NCBI RefSeq assembly: GCF_018342475.1
Contig: NZ_JAEMUD010000001.1
Span: forward strand, 930,001-994,000
Length of the DNA stretch: 64,000 bases
Origin: Parachlamydia sp. AcF125
GTDB taxonomy: Bacteria > Chlamydiota > Chlamydiia > Chlamydiales > Parachlamydiaceae
Direction: 5' to 3'
In this document: positions 52,966-61,889 of the stretch, piece by piece
How the letters are laid out: every line of letters begins with the position of its first letter
Position numbering within the stretch: position 1 is the first letter of the stretch
Program-made: the position numbers and the translations under genes
The notes under the pieces: generated by a model
Database searches by the model: none
Told to the model about the DNA's origin: nothing
What the model saw: the letters and a program-made list of their open reading frames with translations, nothing else

Positions 52966-53739
52966 CTATGATTGGTTGCTAGGAACGGAGTAAATACTGC
53001 TAAGATTCTTTACTATTTCTTCAACCTTCACATTTTTTAGTCCTAGACTTTTGAGATCAATCGATGTGTCATTTCTTAAATGATCTAAAAAAGCTTGCAT
53101 ATCTTGTTTAACTGATTGGGCAAGAAAGACATGCTGGGAGGGGATCAATAACTGATACAAACGAAGGACGTCATTTTTGTGTTTCCGAATGTCTTTATGA
53201 TCGATTTTCATGCCTATATTCCTTCGATTATTAAGGTCTAACCAAGCTCGCGCTTTCAATGGGATTAGATGAGCGGCACCTAACACAGAAAGGCCGCCTA
53301 GCTGCAGCTTTCCTGTATGGATAAATTGGTAATAATCTTCATCGAGCAAAATTGCCGACAAGCTTGAGATTGCTTCATCCGTAGGAATAGGTGTCAAATA
53401 GCTATCAGGAGATAATTTGACTGTATCTGGAATGCGAGAAAAAAGTTCAAGCATAGGAGGAAAATCATAAGTACTTGGCGAATTGAAGCGGTAAAAAATC
53501 TCCTTTCCTGTGCTTTTTTGCCGATTTTGATAGCCGCCTGCCTTAATAAATTGCCAAAAAGCCTCGATAAATTCTGCCGTTAATGCCTCGACATATAAAA
53601 CAATATCTAGATCCTTTGTAGCGCGAAACTCTAGTCCCACATTTTCCATAATGAGCATACAAGCTGAGCCGCCAATTAAAACATACTGGTTTGCAAAAGA
53701 TAAGAAATGCTTCTTAAAATGTTCCAGTCCATTCATCAT
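52966..53739 (-). CDS. Nucleotidyltransferase of AbiEii-like type
   Basis: A 257-residue protein. VLIGGSACMLIMENVGLEFR, then ATKDLDIVLYV, is the GG(S)...D-x-D core of polymerase-beta-type nucleotidyltransferases. Later basic HLIPLKARAWLDLN fits the lysine of AbiEii/MNT-like proteins. The ATG overlaps the stop of the upstream gene by four bases (53736-53739), so both are translated from one message. Related proteins act as toxins in abortive infection or toxin-antitoxin pairs by transferring nucleotides to tRNA or protein; the exact activity here is unknown. Confidence 0.8.
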   Translation of the reverse strand: MMNGLEHFKKHFLSFANQYVLIGGSACMLIMENVGLEFRATKDLDIVLYVEALTAEFIEAFWQFIKAGGYQNRQKSTGKEIFYRFNSPSTYDFPPMLELFSRIPDTVKLSPDSYLTPIPTDEAISSLSAILLDEDYYQFIHTGKLQLGGLSVLGAAHLIPLKARAWLDLNNRRNIGMKIDHKDIRKHKNDVLRLYQLLIPSQHVFLAQSVKQDMQAFLDHLRNDTSIDLKSLGLKNVKVEEIVKNLSSIYSVPSNQS

Positions 53740-54707
53740 CTAATTCTCTTCATCATTTCTTCTAATGCAGCTTCCACCCTCTCATCTTTGCTTTCCTGCA
53801 AGCTAAGATAAAGGGAGAAGGGATCGACAATACCATCTTTTGCAAATAGTCCAGGATCATAATTCCAAATTTCCAATTCAGTCATAGCTCCTTCAGAGGA
53901 TGGTAGCTCTTTAACTCCACATCTTTTCAAAACTTTCCAGCGATCGGGGCCTATAGCAAAAACTGGAATGGTAGGAGCGTTTAACATAGACAAACGTGAA
54001 AGAGCGCTTAAGCCAGCGATACTTAATGTTTCTTTTTGAATTAACCACGCCCGATATTTAAGAGGAGATTTTAAGAACAATTTGGCTTGTTGCCATAATG
54101 CTTGTCTTTCTTCTCTAAAATACCACCAACGTTCTTTTCCCTTTCTTATCACTTCGCCAAGATTTGCCGCTTGCAATTCATCAAATGCTCTAGTTATCGT
54201 CATTAATGAATATCCTAACTTTTGAGCAAATTCTGAAACCGTCAACCCTTCTATTGTTTTATTAAGCAAAGTATAGATGACTACAGCCTGTGTTGCCGGG
54301 CTAAATGATTTCACTGAGTAGTTACGAGATTGTTTAAAATGCTCTCGCAGATCGATTCCAAGATCTGGCAAATACATTTGATTTCCAGGGATAATAAAGG
54401 GGACTTGATGCTCAATTAAACGCTTACGGTTATAAGCAGAAATGGTGGGTTGCATATAGATACACACACCCTCCCATTTTTTTTGGATTTGCTCCCACTG
54501 TTTTCTAATGACAGCTGGAGTGGCTTCTAGGCTTTCTTTAGCCAGCATCATTAAGCAAGTACGTTCCAATATAGACATTTCGTAAAAGTCATATGCCTCC
54601 CTTAAGAAGAAAGGAAGCTCATCCTTCTCTTTCCAAGGATGTAGTTTAACTTTTACATGAAGAACTCTCTCCATGTAGATTCCCAAATTTTCCAGCGTAG
54701 TATTCAA
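53736..54707 (-). CDS. Winged-helix regulator paired with the nucleotidyltransferase
   Basis: About 323 residues. The start is taken as TTG at 54707 because GAGGAG stands just upstream; an ATG 14 codons earlier (54749) has no such site. A MarR-like winged helix is at about 160-215 (VIYTLLNKTIEGLTVSEFA, LGYSLMTITRAFDELQAANL, KGKERWWYF). The C-terminal part (IAGLSALSRLSMLNAPTIPV, FAIGPDRWKVLK, LEIWNYDP) is typical of regulators that precede AbiEii-like genes. Expected role: antitoxin or repressor of the pair. Confidence 0.78.
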   Translation of the reverse strand: MNTTLENLGIYMERVLHVKVKLHPWKEKDELPFFLREAYDFYEMSILERTCLMMLAKESLEATPAVIRKQWEQIQKKWEGVCIYMQPTISAYNRKRLIEHQVPFIIPGNQMYLPDLGIDLREHFKQSRNYSVKSFSPATQAVVIYTLLNKTIEGLTVSEFAQKLGYSLMTITRAFDELQAANLGEVIRKGKERWWYFREERQALWQQAKLFLKSPLKYRAWLIQKETLSIAGLSALSRLSMLNAPTIPVFAIGPDRWKVLKRCGVKELPSSEGAMTELEIWNYDPGLFAKDGIVDPFSLYLSLQESKDERVEAALEEMMKRIR

Positions 54708-54985
54708 GAAAAATCTCCTCTTAATCGCATATATTTTGCATATTAACATCTTAGTTGTTATTGTGCAAACTTACCGTTAACATTTAAAGGTATTGCGTAG
54801 AAACCATAGGCTTAAGATAAAAAGTATCCATGGCGCTTTGCAAGCTGCTAAATAAAGCTCGCTTGTCGGTTAAAACAAAAAAAGATAAAAACCAAAGATT
54901 CCCAATGAATGTAAGGGGAAAACTAGATGTTCAAAGAAAAGGGCGAATTTTGCACTACGCTGAATAAATAAAAATTAGGCTTAAA

Positions 54986-55121
54986 ATGTGTGGATACTTT
55001 GGTATTTCGCGAGACCCATTTTATCGAGAGGAGCATGCATGCAAAGAGAAAGGAGGACAAGAACTCATCAATAGTAAGCCTTGCCCTCAAAACCCCAAGT
55101 CTCGCTACCCAAAGGCATTAA
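54986..55121 (+). pseudogene. IS481-like transposase N-terminal remnant
   Basis: MCGYFGISRDPFYREEHACK and KGGQELINSKPCPQNPKSRYP match the first helix-turn-helix of IS481/IS3-type transposases. The frame is cut at 55122 by the IS5-family element. Only about 45 codons remain. Confidence 0.65.
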
Positions 55122-55136
55122 ATCTCTTGCATAACC

Positions 55137-55580
55137 TTAATTTCGTAACTCCCAATTATAGATTCCTGCGATCAAGTTAAACCGTAGCCAAAACCTTTTT
55201 CGTCGATTTCGATAGCGATCAGCAATGATTTTGAAACGCTTAAGCATGCCAATCACATTTTCATTCAACACGCGTTCACTAGCCAATTTTTGGTTGTTTT
55301 TCTTATCTGCTTTGCTTAAGGGAGTTTTTTTGGTTTTCTTCTTAGGCAATTCGCTACGCGCCTGAATCTTTTGAAGCCCTTGATAGCCAGTATCTGTAAG
55401 CGTTTTAATCCCTTGGATGCATGCGTGTTTTGGACTCCTTAAACAGCCGAAAATCATGTTTTTTCCCATTAGAAAAGGCCGTGCAGATAATTTTTTGACT
55501 CTTTTTATCCACCACCTGGCTTTTTATGGTGTGCTTTTTCTTTTTTCCGGAGTAGTAATGCCTTTGTTTTTTTTGGGGCG
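55137..55580 (-). pseudogene. IS5-family transposase, orfB with a frameshift
   Basis: After the A8 site the frame SGKKKKHTIKSQVVDKKSQK and GKKHDFRLFKESKTRMHP is broken by a one-base indel, then resumes in another frame as IKTLTDTGYQGLQKIQARSE (second Asp), SERVLNENVIGMLKRFKIIA and RNRRKRFWLRFNLIAGIYN. Other copies (19664, 35023) read through this point, so the shift is a mutation, and this copy is likely immobile unless helped. Confidence 0.8.
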
Positions 55581-55961
55581 TTCGATAGGCGTTTCTGTAG
55601 CATCCATAAGCACTATCTCGTACTCAATATCACTCTTTAAGAGCTCTTTACGTCCAGGTAAAGCAAAATCAGCGTGCTTAATGAGAGTATCTTCAATCCA
55701 ACGAATGTTGCGATAGCAGGCACTTTCTGAAATTCCATAAGAGGCTGCCACATGGAAATAAGTGCGATATTCTCGCATATATTCAAGGGCCATCAGTAAG
55801 CGGTCCTTCATCTCAAGATGGTTCGGTTTACCGCCCAGAGCTTTCTTCTTTGCTTCAGCTTCATTTAAAATACCTATCATCTTTTCAAAGGTTTGCTTTT
55901 TCACTCCTGTTAACCGACGAAATTCTTCGTCCTTAAATTCTTTCAACCTTTCGTACTTCAT
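55524..55961 (-). CDS. IS5-family transposase, orfA
   Basis: A 145-codon frame with the helix-turn-helix region (FRRLTGVKKQTFEKMIGIL, PNHLEMKDRLLMALEYMREY, ASYGISESACYRNIRWIEDT) and the first catalytic Asp in YEIVLMDATETPIERPKK. At the A8 run a -1 slip continues as KQRHYYSGKKKKHTIKSQVV, the expected DDE sequence; without slippage it ends after 20 unrelated codons. This is probably a programmed frameshift. Confidence 0.85.
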   Translation of the reverse strand: MKYERLKEFKDEEFRRLTGVKKQTFEKMIGILNEAEAKKKALGGKPNHLEMKDRLLMALEYMREYRTYFHVAASYGISESACYRNIRWIEDTLIKHADFALPGRKELLKSDIEYEIVLMDATETPIERPKKNKGITTPEKRKSTP

Positions 55962-56258
55962 AGTAAAAATCTCCCTAAAATTTTTACTATTTTATCCAAA
56001 ATGATAAGTTATGCAAGAGATCTATTCTCTTTCTAGAAACCTTTAAAGACCAGCCATTTATATATTAAATTTTTAGGTTTTTTAAAAAGAAGAGCTTTAG
56101 GTATTTTCTAGCTGTTTTACTTTATAAAATCAGGAAAACTAAATAAAACGATTTAATTTTCCTGATCTTTATGGGCTTTTACTAAAGCGGTCCAATAAGG
56201 TGGCTTCCCACCCGGGTAGCCAAATATACCGCAAATCTTCCGGCTGATTACAAGCCTA

Positions 56259-56858
56259 TTAATCTTTCTTTTGCTCTTGGTCTGCCCGGATACTCTCTAT
56301 AGTAGACTCTTTTAAGGCAGTGGCGATTTCAAAGGCTAAAGAGCTGTAAGCCTTATTTATTTCCGTAGATTCATCATACAAGGAATGCAAGCTTGCATTG
56401 ATTTGTTGGTGCAAGGCCATCCTTTGAGCTATTTGCTCGGGCGGGATATCTTTTAGCTTTTCTAGCATTTCCTTGGCTTCACTAAAGCTTAAAGCTACTT
56501 TTTGTGAGGACTGGGTGGCTAATTTCTCGCTATCTTCAGAAAAAGCTTGGGGCATTATTTCCTGAAGGGCAGGCGGAAGCTGTAAAGGATTTAGGCTGGG
56601 AGAAGAAGCTTGATATTGAGGTTGTTCATGAGCAACGGGACTAAAAGAAGTAGAAGAAGGTGCATAGGAGGGAGGCCGAAAAGAAGGAGTTTTAAAAGAG
56701 GGAACTTGAAAAGAGGGAACCTGAAAAGAGGGAACTTGAAAAGAAGGGGGAGAACTCCAGGTACGAGTATTCCAGTTAGTAAAGCTCGGCTGGGATGCAG
56801 AACTAGAAGTTATGGAAGCGCTAAGGTTGCCTGTCGAGTCATTATTAGTAGGTTGCAT
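56259..56858 (-). CDS. Ser/Pro-rich repeat protein (possible secreted effector)
   Basis: A 199-residue protein of unknown function. The start at 56858 is chosen because AAAGG precedes it; a longer frame to 56939 lacks a site. The first 100 residues are rich in Ser, Thr, Pro and Gln, with tandem PSFQV units (four perfect or near-perfect, then PSFKT, PSFRP, PSYAP). The C-terminal half is helical (FSEAKEMLEKLKDIPPEQIA, LHSLYDESTEINKAY). A disordered Ser/Thr N-terminus is compatible with type III secretion, but this is inference. Confidence 0.75.
   Translation of the reverse strand: MQPTNNDSTGNLSASITSSSASQPSFTNWNTRTWSSPPSFQVPSFQVPSFQVPSFKTPSFRPPSYAPSSTSFSPVAHEQPQYQASSPSLNPLQLPPALQEIMPQAFSEDSEKLATQSSQKVALSFSEAKEMLEKLKDIPPEQIAQRMALHQQINASLHSLYDESTEINKAYSSLAFEIATALKESTIESIRADQEQKKD
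56691..56745 (-). repeat. 15-base tandem repeats encoding PSFQV
   Basis: Units close to GAAAAGAGGGAACTT on the plus strand repeat about four times in phase with codons. Length variation by whole units is expected. Confidence 0.8.
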
Positions 56859-57342
56859 AATAATTTTCCTTTTACAGTAAGTTAACAAATTTTTGGGATT
56901 TATTTTTAATATAAATTGCACGTTGCTCACTTGGAACAAAAGTTGTCTTCACTCCTATTTTTTAATGAAAAACAAATTTAGGGGCTCGAGGCCTTTTTTA
57001 TTTAGTCAAAAGATCCATCTTGGATTATTAAACTACAACCTGTGCTAATTAACATGATTTTAAAATTGATTATTAACCAATTTTAACAGGCTTCATCTTA
57101 AAACAAAATAATTATTTAATTTTGGATCGAGATTTTGGTTAAACAACATCTCAGACAATTCACGCTAACTGAAACCGCTATAAATTTCTAAAATGAATAA
57201 AAAGGCTTGTTTTTCCATATTTAGTCTTTAAAGACAAAACCAAGAGAACAAAGCGATGAAAATAGAAACCTTAGCGATTTAAGCCCTTTTTGAACGGCTG
57301 TATCTCTCTGTTTCGGTCTATTACCGTAAAAAAAAGACTGAA

Positions 57343-57390
57343 CTGTGGAAAGCTGTGGAAAGCTGTGGAAAGCTGTTGGAAGTGTGGAAA
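57343..57390. repeat. 10-base tandem repeat CTGTGGAAAG
   Basis: Three perfect copies at 57343, 57353 and 57363, followed by two imperfect copies. TGTGGAAA recurs at one helical turn and resembles half of a DnaA box on one face. No function can be assigned. Confidence 0.75.
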
Positions 57391-57643
57391 TTAATTCAAA
57401 GAAAGCGACTTATCTAAATTTTTAGCTAATGGGCAGCCAAGAAAGAAGAAAGCTTTTTTCTCGAAAGCTTCAATTTTTGGTAAAAAATAAAACCTCTTCC
57501 TAATAATCATGCTCTTTCCTAGCTTCGTACCAAAACATTGCAAGGAAAAATGTTTATAAAATGACTTTATTGGCATGTGGTCTTGAAACATGTCTGGACA
57601 AATAAGCTAATTGATTCCAAGTCGTTTAAAAGGATTAATCCAG

Positions 57644-57689
57644 CCCAGCAAAGGTCTAAAAACCCTCCCAGCAAAGGTCTAAAAACCCT
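57644..57689. repeat. Perfect 23-base tandem duplication
   Basis: CCCAGCAAAGGTCTAAAAAC plus CCT occurs twice head to tail. A recent duplication with no evident function. Confidence 0.85.
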
Positions 57690-58302
57690 AGGTAAGTCTA
57701 AAAAGTAAGAGTTTTTATGGCTTCAATACCAGTATCACGCCGCTTTGATCAAAAAGGAACAAAAAAATTTGAAGGCGCACAACGGCGATTATAAAAGCAG
57801 CATTATCTATAGAAAAGGCATTTTGCTGCTTAAAATTCTCTTTATGCCTATTTATGCGCTTGCTCATACTGTTCGCATTAAAAGCTAAAAGAATGAATGT
57901 CTTGCATTTCTACCCTTATTAGACACGCTTGTGGAAGCGCTTACTAGTTACTGGATTTCCCGGATGTTTGAGAAAGTGCCTCTCTTGATAAAGCGCATAT
58001 CTGGCGGCATAAAGGAGCTAATTATGAACCTAAATCTTGGTAGGAAATATGTTTACCGGCTTCAAACCTTCCTTTTCAACAGCTATTCCTAGGGGAGTTA
58101 GCCTGCAGAAGGAAAATACACAAGCTGCTCTTCTTTAGGTCTCTTTAGAAATTGATTTTTCTTTCCTTTAGTCTATCTTTTTTATTTATTGCTTTTTATT
58201 TTTTTAAGTAACACATTATTGCTTGTAGGTATTTTTTTTTCATTCGCGCACTAATTTACATACTAAGTAAATAGTAGCGATTATTGTTAAATACCAAATG
58301 AA

Positions 58303-58515
58303 ATGAGTGAGAGTATGAGTATTAATGTAAAGATGACAGCATTTATTGATGCCAGTGGCCAAGTTAGCAATATAATCAACTCAGGAGAAGCTGCAGTTGG
58401 CTACATTGAGAGTCGCGACGCTACAATTAACCAGAAGTTTATCGCTTGTATGGAATGTTTGTCCCAGACTCTTCATACCAAAGGAGCCTTTAAGGAAAAT
58501 GCAAAAGCATTTTAA
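58303..58515 (+). pseudogene. Small block-A gene, frameshifted copy
   Basis: MSESMSINVKMTAFIDASGQ to HTKGAFKENAKAF and a premature TAA. Compared with 37518-37813 the frame shifts near 58490; the downstream part (LELAKKEPAEACQAIKAS) continues in another frame. Unlike copy 1 it has a sense codon where copy 1 has TAA, so each copy died independently. Confidence 0.7.
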
Positions 58516-59025
58516 AGGAAAAAATTTTGGAGTTAGCCAAAAAAGAACCTGCCGAAGCATGCCAAGCTATTAAAGCTAGCCTAATCAAATAGAAAGAGAA
58601 ATTATCTCCTACTATCAAAAAAATAAAGTATTTGACAAATGGCCTACCCCTACAGCCCCATCCAGTAGGTCATTATTTCAGAAAATTAGGTCACCATCTC
58701 TTTGAAACTTATGGAAATAATAGGAATTTAGATGCTACGTATCTTTTAGGTGAGGCTACAGCCTCTTTTACCAGAACTGTACCCTCTATTTTTTGGCCTT
58801 ACTTCTATTAAAGGGGTGGAAGCCTCATGCTTTTGCCAATCGCCAACTCTGTTTTTCAAGCACTTGGGGACAAGCCTTAAGTTTTTAAGGGGATCGCTTA
58901 TAAAAAGATGAAAGTTTATAACTTGGACGAGTGAGCTAGAATGAGGGATAGCTTTATCGCCCTACTAAAAAAATTAACAATTTTTAAGGTTTTAAAGAGT
59001 GCTATAGGAGAAGAGGGGAGGAAAT

Positions 59026-59381
59026 GATGAATTATATCTTAGGGTGTTTCAGGCCTTATCAAGAATATAGAGGTTTAGAAAAAAAGGGGGATGATAGAGG
59101 AGTTGCAGCAATGGATTGAAGCCCATCCGGCAGATAATTCAATTCAAAGGCTATCTACAGCGACAGCGGTTAATAAGTACGTGAAAGGGCTTTTAGATAG
59201 CTTAAGAAGAGTTCCCGTGACGTCTTCAAATATAGAGACGTTGAAAAAGCATTTGGTTTTGATTGCCCAGCAAAATGATGGGGTCCGGCGCAAGTTAATT
59301 AAAGGCATTTCTTGCCTTAAGGCGGAGGAATCTCTGCGCTCTGAGTTGGAAGTCAAGCTAATTCTCACCTGTGTACATTAG
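59026..59381 (+). pseudogene. Block-A 121-codon gene, frameshifted copy
   Basis: Starts MMNYILGCFRPYQEYRGLEK as in copy 1, but an eight-base deletion near 59101 moves it out of frame and to a stop. Translation from an internal ATG at 59091 would give a 96-residue C-terminal product identical in design to copy 1 (LQQWIEAHPADNSIQ to the end). Confidence 0.65.
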
Positions 59382-59410
59382 CCTAGTTAAAAAATAAGCA
59401 ACTGTGTTTA

Positions 59411-59757
59411 ACCCTCAGAGATTCCTCGCGAGGCCTCCGTTAAAGAGATTTGGGCTTTGGAGACGGTGTTGTCATCAGGCTAAAGTGCTGATTGAGGACT
59501 AGCCTTTCCCTCCTTTTTCCTTTCTAATTCCTTTGGAGTTAAACCTTGCCCTATCAAATATCTTTCATTGTCCGCCTTCTTCTTTTCTCTTGTGATGCTT
59601 AACATCTACACAGGACCATTGAATTTGTGGTTTTGTTTAAAGGGAGAGCCTGTTAGAACAGCTATTTTCATAATCTAAACTTTTTAAAATTTTTAGAATT
59701 AATATGTTTAGTCTTTTCACCAGCCAACAAATGCTCTAAAGTGAATAACTTTATGAA
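59411..59757. other. Intergenic, no supported gene
   Basis: Mixed then AT-rich sequence; only the promoter of the next gene (listed separately) is seen at its right end. Confidence 0.4.
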
Positions 59758-59786
59758 TTGAGTTTAAAAAAGATTTGCATTATAAT
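59758..59786 (+). promoter_or_regulatory. Candidate promoter of the 59840 gene
   Basis: TTGAGT (59758-59763), a 17-base spacer and TATAAT (59781-59786) fit the major chlamydial sigma factor, 54 bases before the ATG. Confidence 0.55.
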
Positions 59787-59839
59787 TGTTTTTTTAACTT
59801 GGAATTAGATAGAATAAGAGAGAGATAAGGAGCCTAAAA

Positions 59840-60751
59840 ATGGATAAAATTAATTTTTTCACTCCCGTTAAATCTAGCGACTCGGCTAAATCTTTTAAAC
59901 TTTTTCTGCTGGAAAAAATAGACGGCTATTTTTATCTAGGAGGAAAAAGAGCCGAGATCCTTTCTATTCCGTCACAAGGGTGTGCGATAGAAGTCAAATT
60001 AGTGAATAGCCGATGTTCCTTATTAGCAATAGCGTTAAAAGTGGCCTCTTATTGCACCCTCCTCATGCCAGCTTTAGCGCTAACGGCAAAAGTTTTTCTG
60101 CGCTCAAATTATGATTTTTATATAGTCCATGGGGAAAAACTATCTGGCGCTAATCTTAATTCTTCTAATGCTTCTATAAAAAATGAGAATCAAGGGGGCC
60201 AGCCCAGCTTGAAACACCCCTCGGCAGCTAAGGGGTCGGCCACTTCCGAGAAAAGTGAGCCTCTTTCAGGGGCCCATTCTTTTCTGTGCTTTGTGGTAAA
60301 AAGCATTGCAAAGATGAGTGCTCTTTTTTCCAGCTCTAAGGGTAAAGAAGATTACCCTACTATAGAAGGGGCTAAGAGGAGCCAAGAGGAAAAGATGATA
60401 ATTAACGAAACTCAAGATTTAAAGGCTCAAAATGAAGTGATGACTGCTCAAATTGAAAAGCTTCACTCTTTTGTTAACAACGATCCTGATTTGAAACGCA
60501 CTTTTGTTGTCTGCTTGCGTGAAACCCAAGAGATTTTATTACCCCCACCTGTAAAGGATAACTCGCCTCCTCATCCTAACGAAATAGTAGAAGCTTGGGG
60601 TCAAGAGATGCAGCAAGCGAATTATTTAGATAGTGTGAAAACGCGCGTTAGGGATTTTTTAGATAAGAATCCTGCTTTTTGGGAAATTCTTCGAAGAAAA
60701 ATAGAACAAGGAAGTTCCTTTCCATCTACACCGGCAATTGATTGGCTGTAA
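59840..60751 (+). CDS. Leader-domain protein with coiled-coil body
   Basis: A 303-residue protein. Residues 1-100 are the leader shared with the proteins at 46612 and 63900 (MDKINFFTPVKSSDSAKS, FLLEKIDGYFYLGGKR, IALKVASYCTLLMPALALTA) including the hydrophobic helix. The body has a low-complexity linker (about 105-150), a hydrophobic-basic patch (HSFLCFVVKSIAKMSALFSS) and charged helices (LKAQNEVMTAQIEKLHSF, FVVCLRETQEI). No enzymatic motif is seen. AAGGAG precedes the ATG and a good promoter lies upstream. The leader suggests a common export or membrane-targeting route for the three proteins, which is inference. Confidence 0.82.
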   Translation: MDKINFFTPVKSSDSAKSFKLFLLEKIDGYFYLGGKRAEILSIPSQGCAIEVKLVNSRCSLLAIALKVASYCTLLMPALALTAKVFLRSNYDFYIVHGEKLSGANLNSSNASIKNENQGGQPSLKHPSAAKGSATSEKSEPLSGAHSFLCFVVKSIAKMSALFSSSKGKEDYPTIEGAKRSQEEKMIINETQDLKAQNEVMTAQIEKLHSFVNNDPDLKRTFVVCLRETQEILLPPPVKDNSPPHPNEIVEAWGQEMQQANYLDSVKTRVRDFLDKNPAFWEILRRKIEQGSSFPSTPAIDWL

Positions 60752-61075
60752 TTCCAAGGAAATCTCTTATAGGGGGGTAAGGAGGGGTATACGGCTGAGT
60801 ATTTTTAAGGAATGCAGAAGATGGCCACTTTTTATGCAGCTTTATAAGAAGGGAGAAAACTTTAAGGCAAACTTTTAAGAGATAAATTTGGAAACGAAAA
60901 TTCTATGCAAAGGCGTGAAGTGGATTTTTTGGATTTCTCCTACAATTCGATGGAGAAACACTGCGTATTTCTATCAAAGTTTGTATAGAAGCGGTTGAGG
61001 AACAGGAGTAGGACCTTTAACAAATACCTTAGGCCTGCTTCTTGATACCTAGTAATTGCTTTTCAAGCCGTATGA
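60752..61075. other. Intergenic, no supported gene
   Basis: A G-rich patch (GGGGGGTAAGGAGGGG, about 60773-60788) and AT-rich sequence. No gene or clear signal. Confidence 0.4.
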
Positions 61076-61714
61076 GTGTCAATTATTACGGCTTTAACAT
61101 CTTCCCTAAATTTGAATAAGAGGTCTTTGACTAACATGAGAATAAATATGAGCGAAATGCTAGCAAAAGCTGAAAGAGGTAAAATTTCTGAGGCGGAGCT
61201 AAAAGAAGTAATTTATCGCATTGAAAACCTTACGGATAAGCCTAACCTTGAAGTTTTGCTAGCCATACTGGGGGAGACAAGAAAATTTGAATATAAAAAA
61301 ATATTAGAAAAATTCTTAGTTTATCCGGAAGAGCCCATGATCTCTCGCAGCGTGGCCATCATCTTGTTCCAGGATTGGGGAATTGCGGATCAATATTCCC
61401 CTTACATTAAGGAGATGATGAAAGGGGCTTCCTGGGATCAAGATGAACAAGTGCGTCTTATTGCATTAAGGGTAGGAGGGCAACTATTTAGAGATACTAA
61501 AGATAAAGAATTTTTAAAAATTTTGATCGATGTGTTTGAAAATAAAGTTGTAGATATGATCACACGAGGGTGTGCTTACGCAGAGATCGCAGAATGCACA
61601 GGAGTGCTTCCCCAGGATTTACCAGGTGTGGGAGCTTTATCTCACCATTTAGAAAAATGGGTAGATGAAAATGTGCTTGCTCGAGCTTATCAACTACTCA
61701 AAGAAAAAAAATAA
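61076..61714 (+). CDS. HEAT-like helical repeat protein
   Basis: A protein of up to 212 residues without a family I can name. From about residue 25 it is a succession of helix pairs (MSEMLAKAERGKISEAEL, PNLEVLLAILGETRKFEY, ISRSVAIILFQDWG, DEQVRLIALRVGGQLF, FLKILIDVFENK), like HEAT repeats or immunity-type adaptor proteins. An ATG at 61136 gives a start closer to the first helix; neither start has a strong ribosome-binding site. It stands alone between the leader-domain gene and the leucine-rich-repeat gene on the same strand. Confidence 0.7.
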   Translation: MSIITALTSSLNLNKRSLTNMRINMSEMLAKAERGKISEAELKEVIYRIENLTDKPNLEVLLAILGETRKFEYKKILEKFLVYPEEPMISRSVAIILFQDWGIADQYSPYIKEMMKGASWDQDEQVRLIALRVGGQLFRDTKDKEFLKILIDVFENKVVDMITRGCAYAEIAECTGVLPQDLPGVGALSHHLEKWVDENVLARAYQLLKEKK

Positions 61715-61889
61715 AAATTGTTCTGAAAATTTATTTAACAGCAAAGAAATGATATAGAGTGAGGGCTGTGATTTGTCCAGGCTCGAAAGCTATTGTACAA
61801 AATTTTGAAACATGTTTAATGATAAAAAATTTCACCCAGATGCATTGCATAAGATAATCCCTGAAACCTGCTAAAAAGAAATTAAAAAC

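Larger units (their letters stand above)
55122..56021 (-). mobile_element. IS5-family element, nearly complete
   Basis: About 900 bases bounded by inverted repeats (ATCTCTTGCATAAC at the left; its complement GTTATGCAAGAGAT at the right). Two minus-strand frames are joined by a run of eight A near 55574. An extra indel near 55425 breaks the second frame. It interrupts an IS481-like remnant. Related pieces are at 1, 19664, 33000 and 35023. Confidence 0.85.
56859..58149. other. Long intergenic region with small direct repeats
   Basis: About 1.3 kb without a supported gene. It holds two short tandem repeat arrays (listed separately). A 66-codon minus frame (57391-57591) has no recognisable features. 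The stretch 57720-58110 has scattered stops and might be a decayed gene, but I cannot identify it. Confidence 0.4.
58150..59410 (+). repeat. Duplicated block A, copy 2
   Basis: Matches 37365-38655. Differences include an eight-base deletion at the start of the 121-codon gene, an indel in the first small gene and several indels in the middle segment. Confidence 0.9.

Noticed and set aside
57343..57689. Short direct repeats considered as a CRISPR array
   Set aside because: Repeats are adjacent without unique spacers of constant length, and no cas gene is near.
57720..58110. Possible decayed gene in the long intergenic region
   Set aside because: No frame matched a family I recognise in any reading, so it cannot be supported.
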